From Bacteroidota bacterium (GTDB lineage: Bacteria > Bacteroidota > Ignavibacteria > Ignavibacteriales > Melioribacteraceae): a stretch of 64,000 nucleotides of DNA. Below the pieces are notes generated by a model, which ran no database searches, was not told the origin of the DNA, and saw only the letters and a program-made list of their open reading frames with translations. This document shows positions 1 through 8,331 of this stretch, one piece after another; the first letter of the stretch is position 1; each line of letters begins with the position of its first letter. The DNA lies in the NCBI GenBank assembly GCA_018818165.1, contig JAHISP010000084.1, forward strand, positions 357,530 to 421,529, read 5' to 3'. Both the position numbers and the translations under genes were made by a program.

Positions 1-60
1 TAAAATATCAATTCAGAAAATCCAAAATATTTATGAGTCGACTCCGAAAAGGTAGTTCTT

Positions 61-143
61 GTCATTGCGAGCCGGTTTTTGGCGAAGCAATCTTTCGATT
101 TTAAGCTAATATCAAAAGATTGCTTCGCTCTGCTCGCAAAGAC
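61..143. repeat. REP-like imperfect palindrome, copy 1
   Basis: The outer arms GTCATTGCGAGC and GCTCGCAAAGAC and the inner arms GAAGCAATCTTT and AAAAGATTGCTTC make an imperfect palindrome of about 83 bp. Related copies occur near 2238, 19803, 26540 and 43742, all between genes, with a variant at 17051. It probably folds into a long hairpin. Mobility or function cannot be told from the sequence. Confidence 0.75.
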
Positions 144-186
144 AGTAATAAAAATATAGTTTTTGGTGTGAACACATTTATTAAAA

Positions 187-216
187 GCAACATTTTCTTG
201 TTTAATTCATCTCTTA
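187..216 (+). promoter_or_regulatory. Putative ECF-sigma promoter of the TPR gene
   Basis: GCAACATTTT at 187 and CATCTCTTA at 208 resemble the AAC-containing -35 and the -10 of ECF sigma promoters. The same two boxes, with the same 21-base offset and similar sequence between them, recur upstream of the ECF sigma gene (1657-1686). The transcript would have a leader of about 75 bases before the start at 298. Assignment to the neighbouring sigma factor is inference. Confidence 0.6.
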
Positions 217-297
217 ATTAATCAAACTTATTAGAATGAGTGAAAATTATTCCAGATTCTTTAAAAACCTATTAAAACATTAAAAAATAGAAATATC

Positions 298-1599
298 ATG
301 AAAAAAGTTATAGTTCTCTTTCTGTTATTTGCCACCGTTATTTTACCACAACAAAGTGATGAAAATGCAATTCAGATGCTAATGCTCCAATCAAAATATT
401 CCCAAGTAATTTCAATTCTTGAAAATAAGGAGGCTAACTATGAGGAACTTTCTTACAGCGAACAATTTTATTTAGCAATTTCATATCAAAGATTAGTAAA
501 CCATAATAAAGCAATTAAAATCCTTTCATTTATGAGTAAAAAGAACAATGATGATGTAAATGCTTTATTTGCATTGGGTGAAAGTTATAGAGCGCTAGGT
601 AACGATAGAGCTGCTATTGGAATTTATAGTAAAGTAATTGAAAAAGATAGTTCTAATACTATTGCAAGAATTGAGTTAGCAAAACTTCATATTGAAATGA
701 AGAATTATGATTCTGCCACTAAAATTTATAACTATTTAGTTTTACACGATAGCAGCAATGCATATTATTTGAGAGAATTTGGATATTCGTTATACAAGCT
801 TGGTTCAAATAAAGAAGCTGAACAATATTTAAGAAGGGCTTTGGATGTGAACAAATACGATCCTAAAACAGCTTTATGGTTGGCTAAAATATTTTATGAT
901 AATGAACAATACGGTGAATCTCTTAATCTAATTAATGAATCACTAAATTATAATCCAGTTTATTTACCACTTAACAAGCTTAAGGCAGAAACACTTTATA
1001 AAATGCAATTATATAATTCAGCTGCTGTGCAATATCAAAATTTAATAATGCTTGGTGATAGTACTTCTACAGTGTTTCAAAAATTGGGCTTATGTCTATA
1101 TTCTTCTGTAGCGGCACAAGACAGTTTGGCGGAAAATGAGAAAGTGGAAAAAATTAAAGAAGCAATTGAGGCATTTGAAAAATCTAATATTCTTGATAAT
1201 TTTACAAATCCGCTAACACTTACATATCTTGGCTTTTGCTTCAAAACTTTGGAACGATATAAAACAGCAATTGTCTATTTGGAAAAAGCACTTAGTGCAA
1301 TGACACCAGATTACATTGATAGAGTATATTCAAATCTGGGTGCCTCTTACGAACGGACAAATAATTATTCAGAGGCTATTAAAGCTTTTTCAAAATCCTT
1401 AGATTACTCAAATGAAAATCCGAGCACAATATTTCGTCTTGCTGCTGTTTATGATAAGTTTTATGAGGATAAATCAGTTGCGCTTGCATACTACAAAAAA
1501 TATCTAAAAAAAGCAGACTACTTAAATGATGAAACTACAGAGTATTCTGAAAGTAGAATTGAAAAATTAGAAGAATATTTGCATTTCAGAAGGAAATGA
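298..1599 (+). CDS. Exported TPR-repeat protein
   Basis: A 433-residue protein with a cleavable signal peptide (about residues 1-18, hydrophobic core then Q-Q). It is followed by serial TPR helix pairs through most of its length; examples are the ALGESYRALGNDRAAIGIYSKV and NLGASYERTNNYSEAIKAFSKS segments. TPR proteins scaffold protein-protein contacts, and this one should sit in the periplasm or at the outer membrane. It lies just upstream of an ECF sigma gene and shares its promoter-like motif, so it may belong to that regulon or take part in sensing. The specific partner is unknown. Confidence 0.85.
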   Translation: MKKVIVLFLLFATVILPQQSDENAIQMLMLQSKYSQVISILENKEANYEELSYSEQFYLAISYQRLVNHNKAIKILSFMSKKNNDDVNALFALGESYRALGNDRAAIGIYSKVIEKDSSNTIARIELAKLHIEMKNYDSATKIYNYLVLHDSSNAYYLREFGYSLYKLGSNKEAEQYLRRALDVNKYDPKTALWLAKIFYDNEQYGESLNLINESLNYNPVYLPLNKLKAETLYKMQLYNSAAVQYQNLIMLGDSTSTVFQKLGLCLYSSVAAQDSLAENEKVEKIKEAIEAFEKSNILDNFTNPLTLTYLGFCFKTLERYKTAIVYLEKALSAMTPDYIDRVYSNLGASYERTNNYSEAIKAFSKSLDYSNENPSTIFRLAAVYDKFYEDKSVALAYYKKYLKKADYLNDETTEYSESRIEKLEEYLHFRRK

Positions 1600-1656
1600 T
1601 AAAGTGTAAAAATTTATTGGAAGAAAAATAAATTTCGAAAAAATTTTCAGCACACA

Positions 1657-1686
1657 GCAACATTTCTTAGTTTAAATCATCTCTTA
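1657..1686 (+). promoter_or_regulatory. Putative ECF-sigma promoter of the sigma gene (autoregulatory)
   Basis: GCAACATTT at 1657 and CATCTCTTA at 1678 have the same box sequences and the same 21-base offset as the motif at 187-216. The sigma gene begins 20 bases downstream. A repeated motif in front of an ECF factor and its neighbour is the usual sign of autoregulation. Confidence 0.62.
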
Positions 1687-1706
1687 TTTAAACTAACTGT
1701 AAGTAC

Positions 1707-2231
1707 GTGACAAAATCATCTAATAATATTGTTCAATTCACAATTTCTTATAATCACTATAAAGATGGTGTTTATAATTACATACTCAAAATGGTTGGCA
1801 ATAGGATGGTTTGTGACGATTTAGTCCAAAATGTATTCTTGAAATTATTTGAAAATCTTGATTCTATTAAAAACAAAGAGAGCATTAAATTCTGGATATA
1901 CACAACAGCACGAAATGAGGTTTATGGATATTTTAGAAAAAAGAAAATTGATATAACAAAATTTGTGAGCGAAGATTCATCAGATGTGAAAGTTAATTCC
2001 AAAGAAAATCTTGAATATCAATTTGAACTAAAAGAGATGAAGAAGTTAATATTAAAAGAATTAGAGCATATTTCAATAGAACAGAAGGAAATATTTCTTC
2101 TTAAAGAATATGGTGGATTAAGTTACAAGGAAATTTCAGTTATTTCAAACATTAGTGAAGATTTGGTTAAAAGTCGGTTATATAAAACGCGACAGAAGTT
2201 GATAAGCAAACTTGCAAAAATGATTAAGTAG
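1707..2231 (+). CDS. RNA polymerase sigma factor, ECF subfamily
   Basis: A 174-residue sigma-70 family protein of ECF size. Region 2 is visible around residues 18-85, with VCDDLVQNVFLKLFENLDSI and the FWIYTTARNEVYGYFRKK recognition helix. Region 4 is visible at about 115-168, with EQKEIFLLKEYGGLSYKEIS and SEDLVKSRLYKTRQKL. The start is GTG, with no in-frame ATG nearby that would keep region 2 intact. A membrane protein with anti-sigma character lies two genes downstream (3221). The putative own promoter sits 20-50 bases upstream. Confidence 0.92.
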   Translation: MTKSSNNIVQFTISYNHYKDGVYNYILKMVGNRMVCDDLVQNVFLKLFENLDSIKNKESIKFWIYTTARNEVYGYFRKKKIDITKFVSEDSSDVKVNSKENLEYQFELKEMKKLILKELEHISIEQKEIFLLKEYGGLSYKEISVISNISEDLVKSRLYKTRQKLISKLAKMIK

Positions 2232-2237
2232 AATAAA

Positions 2238-2290
2238 GTCATTGCGAACCCGCTTTTGAGGTGAAGCAATCTGTAGGAGATTGCCGTGTT
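2238..2290. repeat. REP-like element, degenerate copy 2
   Basis: It begins GTCATTGCGAACCCG and contains GAAGCAATCT followed by AGATTGCC, as in the other copies, but the distal outer arm is degraded. It fills the gap between the sigma gene and the next gene. Confidence 0.55.
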
Positions 2291-2368
2291 GTTCTTTAAC
2301 GAAACTCTCTCACTTGTCTACTTGTGGCAGAATGGAAATTGTTATTAACCAAGGTACAAGGAAAATAT

Positions 2369-3163
2369 ATGAAAAAGACTCTATTGATATTCCCAATAAT
2401 GTTTTTACTTGTTTGTCAATGTTTTTCACAAGAAATGAAATTTCAAGAGAAAATTAATAATGAAATATATAGTGTATTTAAAATAAAAATAGCTGAATAT
2501 GGAGATCGAACATTCTCATACTATTTTGTTGATACCCTTGACCAAAATCATTTTTTGCATTCATTCGTAAAGGAAAATTCTCTTGTTTTGGACTATTTAC
2601 TCCAAAATCAATTAGAAATAAATCAAGACTCACTTAATAGTCTGATAGATAACAAAGAAAAGGCATCAAAATATTTTCAAAGTTCTCTCTCATCAAACAC
2701 ACACTTGATTGAAAACTTTATACTTCTTGCATCAAATTACCTTCAAAAGGAAGAACAAACACCATTGTATAAAGATAGTGTAATGGTCTCTGATATAGCT
2801 ATATTGGCCGTTCGGATTTTTTATCCAAGAGCAATTACAGAAGAGGGTGAAGTTAAAACAAAAGTGTGTGTTGGTATAAATGGTTTGAAAGACTATGGCG
2901 AAAAAAGAAATTATTTGTTGGAAGCCTTTGCTTTCTCTGTAATTTTTAGACCTATGAAAACAAAAGATTTTGAGCTTTATAATGAGTATAAAAAAGTATT
3001 AAATAGAATTGAAAAAATGAATTTCTCGCAAGATAAAGAAATAGAACTGCATAGAATACAGGGTGCTGTTTGGGCTATTCTTTCAGAGAGTGAATTATTG
3101 AAAAAAGCCATTAATATAGAATATGAAAAGAAAAAATCATATTTGCCTTTTTATGTACTTTAA
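2369..3163 (+). CDS. Exported protein of unknown function
   Basis: A 264-residue protein starting at the ATG at 2369. This start gives a good signal peptide (MKKTLLIFPIMFLLVCQCFS then Q) and follows an AAGG-rich stretch. The longer in-frame version from 2324 puts 15 polar residues ahead of the signal and is unlikely. The mature part is helical and charged with no recognised domain. The C-C in the signal region (VCQCFSQ) does not give a clean lipobox. Its place between an ECF sigma gene and an anti-sigma-like gene suggests a part in the same envelope response. Function not recognised. Confidence 0.7.
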   Translation: MKKTLLIFPIMFLLVCQCFSQEMKFQEKINNEIYSVFKIKIAEYGDRTFSYYFVDTLDQNHFLHSFVKENSLVLDYLLQNQLEINQDSLNSLIDNKEKASKYFQSSLSSNTHLIENFILLASNYLQKEEQTPLYKDSVMVSDIAILAVRIFYPRAITEEGEVKTKVCVGINGLKDYGEKRNYLLEAFAFSVIFRPMKTKDFELYNEYKKVLNRIEKMNFSQDKEIELHRIQGAVWAILSESELLKKAINIEYEKKKSYLPFYVL

Positions 3164-3220
3164 ATTTCTTTGGTAGTGGGGTAAAACGATAAATAGTGAA
3201 TTTTACTTGAGGTAACAAAA

Positions 3221-3682
3221 ATGAGTGACGAAAAAATAAAAGGACTAATAAATAAATACTTTGACAACGAACTTGATAAAAGCGAAGAAGTATTTATGTT
3301 TACGCAACTTTCGCAATTGGAAAGTGCCCGCGAATATTTTAAGCAAATGAATGTATTAAGCGAAAATTTGAAAAATACATTTGAAGAATTCCCAATTGGA
3401 TTGGAAGAGCGGATACTTAACAAAACTTTTACAGAAGCAGGTAAAAACAAAAAATTCCAATTCAATTTTCAATCATTATTTGGATATGCGTTTTCAGTTG
3501 TTTTGTTAATAATATCACTCTTTGTTTATACGCAATCAATTGAATACAAAAAAGATATTGAAATGAACGTTCAACAAATAAATCAGCAAAGCAAAATGTT
3601 GGAAATGATGTTCCACGCACTTCCACAAACAGAAATTAGAGCAAAATTTGAAAATGAAGTAATAATTAGACCAACAAGTTGA
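3221..3682 (+). CDS. Anti-sigma-factor-like single-pass membrane protein
   Basis: A 153-residue protein. The cytoplasmic N-terminus reads LINKYFDNELDKSEEVFMF, the usual opening of anti-sigma N-terminal domains; the zinc-binding H-C-C signature is absent. One transmembrane helix follows at about 91-105 (GYAFSVVLLIISLFVY), then a periplasmic tail of about 45 residues. It ends 7 bases before the TonB-domain gene, so the two are likely co-transcribed. By family and position it should hold the ECF factor encoded at 1707 inactive until an envelope signal arrives. Confidence 0.72.
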   Translation: MSDEKIKGLINKYFDNELDKSEEVFMFTQLSQLESAREYFKQMNVLSENLKNTFEEFPIGLEERILNKTFTEAGKNKKFQFNFQSLFGYAFSVVLLIISLFVYTQSIEYKKDIEMNVQQINQQSKMLEMMFHALPQTEIRAKFENEVIIRPTS

Positions 3683-3689
3683 GGTAGAT

Positions 3690-4871
3690 ATGAAAAAGTT
3701 AATTTTAGTTTTATTTGCAATAATTACATTATTTGCTTGTGAAGAAAAAAGCAAAATAGAAATAATTACTGATTTAGATATTCAATACTTCCCAATTAAC
3801 ATGGTAGATACAATGTCAAGATTTGTGAGTGCCAAACCTGAACCACTACCATTTGGTGATGTAATTAAAATAATTCATGAAACAGAAAATCCAAATGAAG
3901 AAGTTATCTACCCTGTCTATATAAGGTTATATGTAAATGAATTTGGAAAAATTGATAAAATTAAGACCCTTCCACACAATTTAGATGTTTTAACAAGAAA
4001 TAACTCTGTTCCTAAATACAAAGAGTTGATATATTCTAAAACTGAAACAATTGTTAAAAAAGCACTTCCTAAATTGGAAAAATATGAATTTATTCCAGCA
4101 AAACTTTTGGGTAATGACGTAAAATCAAGAGCAGATATCAAAGTGATTTACAAAGCTAATAAAAATGGAGATGTTACACCCGATTTAGAAAAGATGAAAT
4201 TGGAGCATGTTGGTTCGGATTTTGACGATCCCGTACAAGGAATATACTTTGTTGCAGTTGAAGAAATGCCATTACCAATTGGAGGAATTGCAGCGATTCA
4301 AAAAAATATTACTTATCCAGAAATTGCAAAAAGAGCTGGCATACAAGGGCGAGTTTATGTTAAAGCATTTATTGACTCAACAGGAACGGTAGTAAAGGCT
4401 GTGGTAGTCAAAGGAATTGGTGCGGGATGCGATGAAGTAGCAATGGAAGCGGTAAAGAAAGTTAAATTTACTCCAGGTAAGCAAAGAGGAAAAGCGGTAA
4501 ATGTTCAAGTTACGGTTCCTATTTTATTTAAGTTGGATGATACAGTTAGTGAGATTAAAAAACCAAAAGCTAAAGATGAAATACTCTTAAAAGCAACAAA
4601 AGATGAAAGTCAAAATGGTTTAGCAAAATTGAGTGGAATAATAATATCGCAAGATAATGGACTTCCTGTAGTTGCTTCGAGTATATCTTTGAAAGGAACA
4701 AAATTGGGATGTGCTTCAAACGAGAAAGGAGAGTTTTTTATTTCTAAAATACCAAAGGGCGAATATAATTTACTAGTTTCTAGTAATAGTGCTACACACA
4801 ACATGGGGAAAATAAAAATGACTCCAGACAAAACAGAAATAGTTGAATTGATAATTGCAACGAAAGAATAA
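3690..4871 (+). CDS. Lipoprotein with tandem TonB C-terminal-like modules and a carboxypeptidase-regulatory-like domain
   Basis: A 393-residue protein with a lipobox-type signal (LFAIITLFAC, Cys about 17). Residues about 70-150 resemble a TonB C-terminal module and include a FIPAKLLG segment. Residues about 205-280 are a clear one (YPEIAKRAGIQGRVYVKAFI, ending FTPGKQRGKAVNVQVTVPI). Residues about 312-393 look like a CarboxypepD_reg beta-sandwich (SGIIISQDNGLPVVASSISL). Usual TonB proteins have an N-terminal membrane helix and the TonB domain at the very end, so this order is unusual. It follows the anti-sigma gene by 7 bases. It may be a surface or periplasmic partner of the ECF locus rather than an energy transducer. 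Confidence 0.75.
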   Translation: MKKLILVLFAIITLFACEEKSKIEIITDLDIQYFPINMVDTMSRFVSAKPEPLPFGDVIKIIHETENPNEEVIYPVYIRLYVNEFGKIDKIKTLPHNLDVLTRNNSVPKYKELIYSKTETIVKKALPKLEKYEFIPAKLLGNDVKSRADIKVIYKANKNGDVTPDLEKMKLEHVGSDFDDPVQGIYFVAVEEMPLPIGGIAAIQKNITYPEIAKRAGIQGRVYVKAFIDSTGTVVKAVVVKGIGAGCDEVAMEAVKKVKFTPGKQRGKAVNVQVTVPILFKLDDTVSEIKKPKAKDEILLKATKDESQNGLAKLSGIIISQDNGLPVVASSISLKGTKLGCASNEKGEFFISKIPKGEYNLLVSSNSATHNMGKIKMTPDKTEIVELIIATKE

Positions 4872-4880
4872 AATGTTATC

Positions 4881-4945
4881 CCTACTCTTAATCTAACTCA
4901 AAAAACTGATTAAGATTAGGAGTAAGAATTAAGATTAAGATGGAA
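4881..4945. repeat. Imperfect inverted repeat of CTTAATC/GATTAAG type
   Basis: CCTACTCTTAATCT is followed after a short spacer by AAGATTAGGAGTAAG and further TAAGATTAAG units. It is related in sequence to the hairpin at 19693-19740. It could end transcription of the upstream locus, but no clear T-run follows. Confidence 0.5.
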
Positions 4946-5058
4946 AAGGCAATTCAATTGCCAATTCCATCTTATAATATGTAGATGATCTTTTTATGAA
5001 AAGCAAGGAGATTTAACTATTTAAAAATTTCAAATAGACTTCATTTTAAAAAAATAAA

Positions 5059-5344
5059 ATGAAAAAACTAATCCTAATTGCTGCTATTTTAACTATACAT
5101 TATTTACAAAAAACATCATGTTGTGGATGAGAACTACACAATAAAGTACAATCCATCAGAAAAAGGAATCCTAAATACAGAAGTTAAAATTTCAGTTGTT
5201 AGTTGGGCTTTTCCTTTCATAAAACATTTTTTTGGCAAAATTATTACTCTAATTTATTTAAATTTTGTAAATTATGTAAATGTTTTAATTTGTGACTTTC
5301 TTCGTGTAACGCCTATTCTCTTATGTTTTTTACTTTTTGCATGA
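5059..5344 (+). pseudogene. Possible broken small exported-protein gene
   Basis: An ATG at 5059 opens a signal-peptide-like stretch (MKKLILIAAILTIHYLQKTS) that reaches a stop at 5128. The reading appears to continue in another frame as DENYTIKYNPSEKGILNTEV and then degrades. This looks like a frameshifted remnant of a small secreted protein. The case rests only on the signal-like opening and is weak. Confidence 0.3.
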
Positions 5345-5348
5345 TCGA

Positions 5349-6269
5349 TTATTTAATTACAGATGTAATTCCAATTCTGTGAGCAGCACCAATTGAGCCC
5401 ATAGAACTAAATGAATAATCAACATCATAGTCGCTAACATCAATTCCTAATCCAAAACTAAAACCACCTAAAGCTGATGTTGAAGCAATTTTATATTCCT
5501 CGCGTTTAACGTTATCGTAACCAAAGCGCAATTGAATAACTTTGCTCATAGTAAATTCAATGCCAACGTTAATAAATTTAAATCTGTCTGCATCATTTAA
5601 TCTTGTTAAAGCAAAGAAAAGTTGCAGAGGCGTGTGGGTCAATTTTTTTGAAGCACCTAACTGAACAGAAAAAGGAAGTGATTCGTTAGTTTGGTTATAG
5701 TATGAAAGCTGACTTCCCATATTTAATAGCGAAACTCCAAAATTCCATCCATTTTCAGGAAGCATATATTGCATTCCAATATCTCCCGCAATTCCAAAAG
5801 AAGAAGCAGAAGCAATGTTTGAATAAATAAATTTAATACTTGCACCATATGTGAGTTTTTCGCTAAAACTATTTCCATAAGCAATTGTTAATGCTAAATC
5901 ACTTGGATTAAAAGTGCCAAGTTCATTTCCAGATTCATCTCGTTCTTCAAATTTTCCATAATTGATATATCTAAGAGCGGATCCAAATTTGCCAATTCCT
6001 TGCACATTAAATGTAGAAGCGAGAGACACAGAATTGATATCTGCTAAATATTTTAAAAATGAAAATGAGATTGGAATATTTTCAATTGTCGTAATTCCAG
6101 CGGGGTTATAAAATATTACATTCGGATCTAAATTATCTGCAATATAAGACCCAGCAAGAGATGACGCTCGTGGACTTGAATCGAGTTGTAAAAAATCATA
6201 TGTGTTTTGTCCTAAAATCTGAAAGATAATTCCAAAAAAAAGAACAAGAGTTAATTTGATATTATTCAT
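5349..6269 (-). CDS. PorV/PorQ-family outer-membrane beta-barrel protein
   Basis: A 306-residue protein with a signal peptide (to about residue 20, ILGQ). The mature start YDFLQLDSSPRASSLAG followed by NPAGIT is the hallmark of the PorV/PorQ family. The rest is alternating beta strands typical of a FadL-like barrel. PorV shuttles type IX secretion substrates, and PorQ is a related accessory protein. The DFLQL opening looks closer to PorQ. The window also encodes a type IX substrate (43861), so the system is present in the cell. The gene is convergent with nothing close and stands alone. Confidence 0.8.
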   Translation of the reverse strand: MNNIKLTLVLFFGIIFQILGQNTYDFLQLDSSPRASSLAGSYIADNLDPNVIFYNPAGITTIENIPISFSFLKYLADINSVSLASTFNVQGIGKFGSALRYINYGKFEERDESGNELGTFNPSDLALTIAYGNSFSEKLTYGASIKFIYSNIASASSFGIAGDIGMQYMLPENGWNFGVSLLNMGSQLSYYNQTNESLPFSVQLGASKKLTHTPLQLFFALTRLNDADRFKFINVGIEFTMSKVIQLRFGYDNVKREEYKIASTSALGGFSFGLGIDVSDYDVDYSFSSMGSIGAAHRIGITSVIK

Positions 6270-6442
6270 ATAAAACCTTAAAATGACAGTACAAACTTAA
6301 TTATAAGAGAAAAGAATTACATCCCTTTTTTAAACCTTAAATTAGTAAAACTTTTTCTCTTTAGACAAGGTAAAAATTTAGAATATTTGAGAAAACAATA
6401 ATATTATTTAAATTAGATCTCAATTTAACGTTAGTAATCAAA

Positions 6443-7039
6443 ATGAAACTAAATAAAAAAACATTACTTTTCTTTTTTGTTTTGTGTCAAGTACTTTTGG
6501 CGCAAACTAAAACAAATCTTGAATTAATTAACCAATTAGTTGATAGCTCATCATCGCAAATAGTTGAAAATTTAACTGAGTTAAATTCCAAATATCAACT
6601 TAATATTAGTTCACCAAAGGAATTTCATGAACTGAAGCATAGAATTTTAAACTCTTTTGCCATAAATAAAATTAAAATTGATTTGGATTCTGCAACTGCA
6701 AATAAAATAAACTATTCTCTTTCTAAAGTCTCAGTTCAATATACCGATTTGTTTAAAGATGGTTTATTTGGCGATTATCTTTTAAAACGTAAAATTTTCT
6801 TAAGTGGCGATTATTCTATTCAAAAATCATCAGAAATATTAGCCGCGGATATTTTTAATTACACTTTAACAGATACAATTTCTTACGATAAATATAGCCT
6901 TGCTGAAAACAATTCACTTCCGTTTACAAAGGGAAACATTCCAGATGCACCATTTTTCCCAAGTATTTTGGAACCAGTTGTTGCAATTACAACCGTAGTT
7001 GTTTCTGTTATACTATTCTTTTCAGTAAGGACAAAATAG
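6443..7039 (+). CDS. Exported protein with C-terminal membrane helix, unknown
   Basis: A 198-residue protein with an N-terminal signal peptide (LLFFFVLCQVLLA then Q) and a single hydrophobic helix near the C-terminus (about 173-194, VVAITTVVVSVILFFSV), ending in RTK. The topology suggests a periplasmic domain anchored at the inner membrane. It converges tail to tail with the next gene with one base between stops. No family recognised. Confidence 0.7.
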   Translation: MKLNKKTLLFFFVLCQVLLAQTKTNLELINQLVDSSSSQIVENLTELNSKYQLNISSPKEFHELKHRILNSFAINKIKIDLDSATANKINYSLSKVSVQYTDLFKDGLFGDYLLKRKIFLSGDYSIQKSSEILAADIFNYTLTDTISYDKYSLAENNSLPFTKGNIPDAPFFPSILEPVVAITTVVVSVILFFSVRTK

Positions 7040-7040
7040 A

Positions 7041-7631
7041 CTAAAACTCAACTTTAGGAACAAGTTTTAATAAAATATTTGTCGTGAATCCAAGATTTAT
7101 TCTAATGTATTTAATATCCGCTTTATCAAAAACTAAAGTGTTTTGTCCTTTCCAAATATCTTGAACATAATTTTCATTAGAAGATTGATAGTTCTTCATT
7201 CCAACTGTTGCCCAATAATTTTGCGGTACATCTAATAATAATTCCACAGAACCGAAGGGAGAAATTTCCAATAGATTATTATACGTTATAATACTTCCTT
7301 TGGTACAAATAAATTCTTTGTCACCTTTAGTAACAATTACAAATTGGTCGCTATCATAGTTAAGTGGAATTGCAGAATCGGTGTTATTGATTAGTTTAAT
7401 TCTCAACTCATCGCCTTCCAATCCTGCCCAAGCTAAAATATTTGGATTCATATTTGGCGAACTCTGATAGGAAATTCCAGAAGATTCGGTATAAGCAACA
7501 ATTTTAAAATATTCCAATTCTTCCAGCGGCATTTTAATTCCGAAAAAATCGTCTATAGCCATTGACGAAGAACATTTAACAAGTAAAAAAACAAGAATTG
7601 TTAACAGTAACCTTTTTAGCAAGCGTTTCAT
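7041..7631 (-). CDS. Putative lipoprotein, unknown
   Basis: A 196-residue protein with a lipobox-type signal (LLTILVFLLVKCSSS, Cys about 20). The mature part is beta-rich, with two segments (LRIKLINNTDSAIPLNY, FVIVTKGDKEFIC) that look like a beta-sandwich. No catalytic motif is evident. It is convergent with the preceding gene. Function not recognised. Confidence 0.7.
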   Translation of the reverse strand: MKRLLKRLLLTILVFLLVKCSSSMAIDDFFGIKMPLEELEYFKIVAYTESSGISYQSSPNMNPNILAWAGLEGDELRIKLINNTDSAIPLNYDSDQFVIVTKGDKEFICTKGSIITYNNLLEISPFGSVELLLDVPQNYWATVGMKNYQSSNENYVQDIWKGQNTLVFDKADIKYIRINLGFTTNILLKLVPKVEF

Positions 7632-7746
7632 GAAAACCTCTTATTTTTAAAGAAATATTATTGCATATATATTAAAATGAAAAATAAGTAACTTCCCAAA
7701 CGAAAAGTTATTTCAATTTAAACATGAATTTAAAATAAACAATTTT

Positions 7747-8331
7747 ATGATTCGTAAATATTCAAAAATTATTCTTATTCTATTATTTATTGGCTCTTCT
7801 GTTTTTGCACGCAACAAAATGGACGCACAAGATAGCAGCAAAGTTTCAGCCGCACCTAATATACACTTCAGTTGGTTGTGGGGAGTTGCGCAACTTATTC
7901 CAAGTCCACAATGGATTTTAGCAAATGATAAAAATAATTTTGGTATGCGCTGGCAAATTACTCCAATACTTTTCTCTTTTGGAATGAATAAAAAGTTATC
8001 GCCTTGGCGTTATTTTATAACTGATCCGCTAGCTCGTCAAAGTGGTTCAATAGAAATGTTTATAACTCCAGAATATTTTAGTACCGAGAACAAATTTAAA
8101 GACAATTGGTTATTTCGGAGTGGGTTTCGTGTTTACATTCCTATTTGGCAGAAAGGTGAATATGCATCACTTTCGTTTGCATCGTCATATTATAATTTTA
8201 ATGGGAATAATGGAATTAGTTACGAAGCTGGTATTTATCTTTTTGCCGGCATTGTTGGATTTCAAACAACATATATGCCCAATTTTAGAAACTCCGAATG
8301 GATTTTCACAATTCGGTTAAGGTATTTTTAA
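7747..8331 (+). CDS. Exported outer-membrane-like protein, unknown
   Basis: A 194-residue protein with a signal peptide (IILILLFIGSSVFA). The mature part has strands rich in W, Y and F (HFSWLWGVAQLIPSPQWI, EWIFTIRLRYF) and ends in an aromatic residue, as outer-membrane barrels often do. Its TAA stop shares its final A with the ATG of the next gene (TAATG), so the two are translationally coupled. Confidence 0.7.
   Translation: MIRKYSKIILILLFIGSSVFARNKMDAQDSSKVSAAPNIHFSWLWGVAQLIPSPQWILANDKNNFGMRWQITPILFSFGMNKKLSPWRYFITDPLARQSGSIEMFITPEYFSTENKFKDNWLFRSGFRVYIPIWQKGEYASLSFASSYYNFNGNNGISYEAGIYLFAGIVGFQTTYMPNFRNSEWIFTIRLRYF

Noticed and set aside
3160..3465. Minus-strand 101-residue frame
   Set aside because: Shadow of the anti-sigma gene on the other strand; composition is that of a reverse reading.
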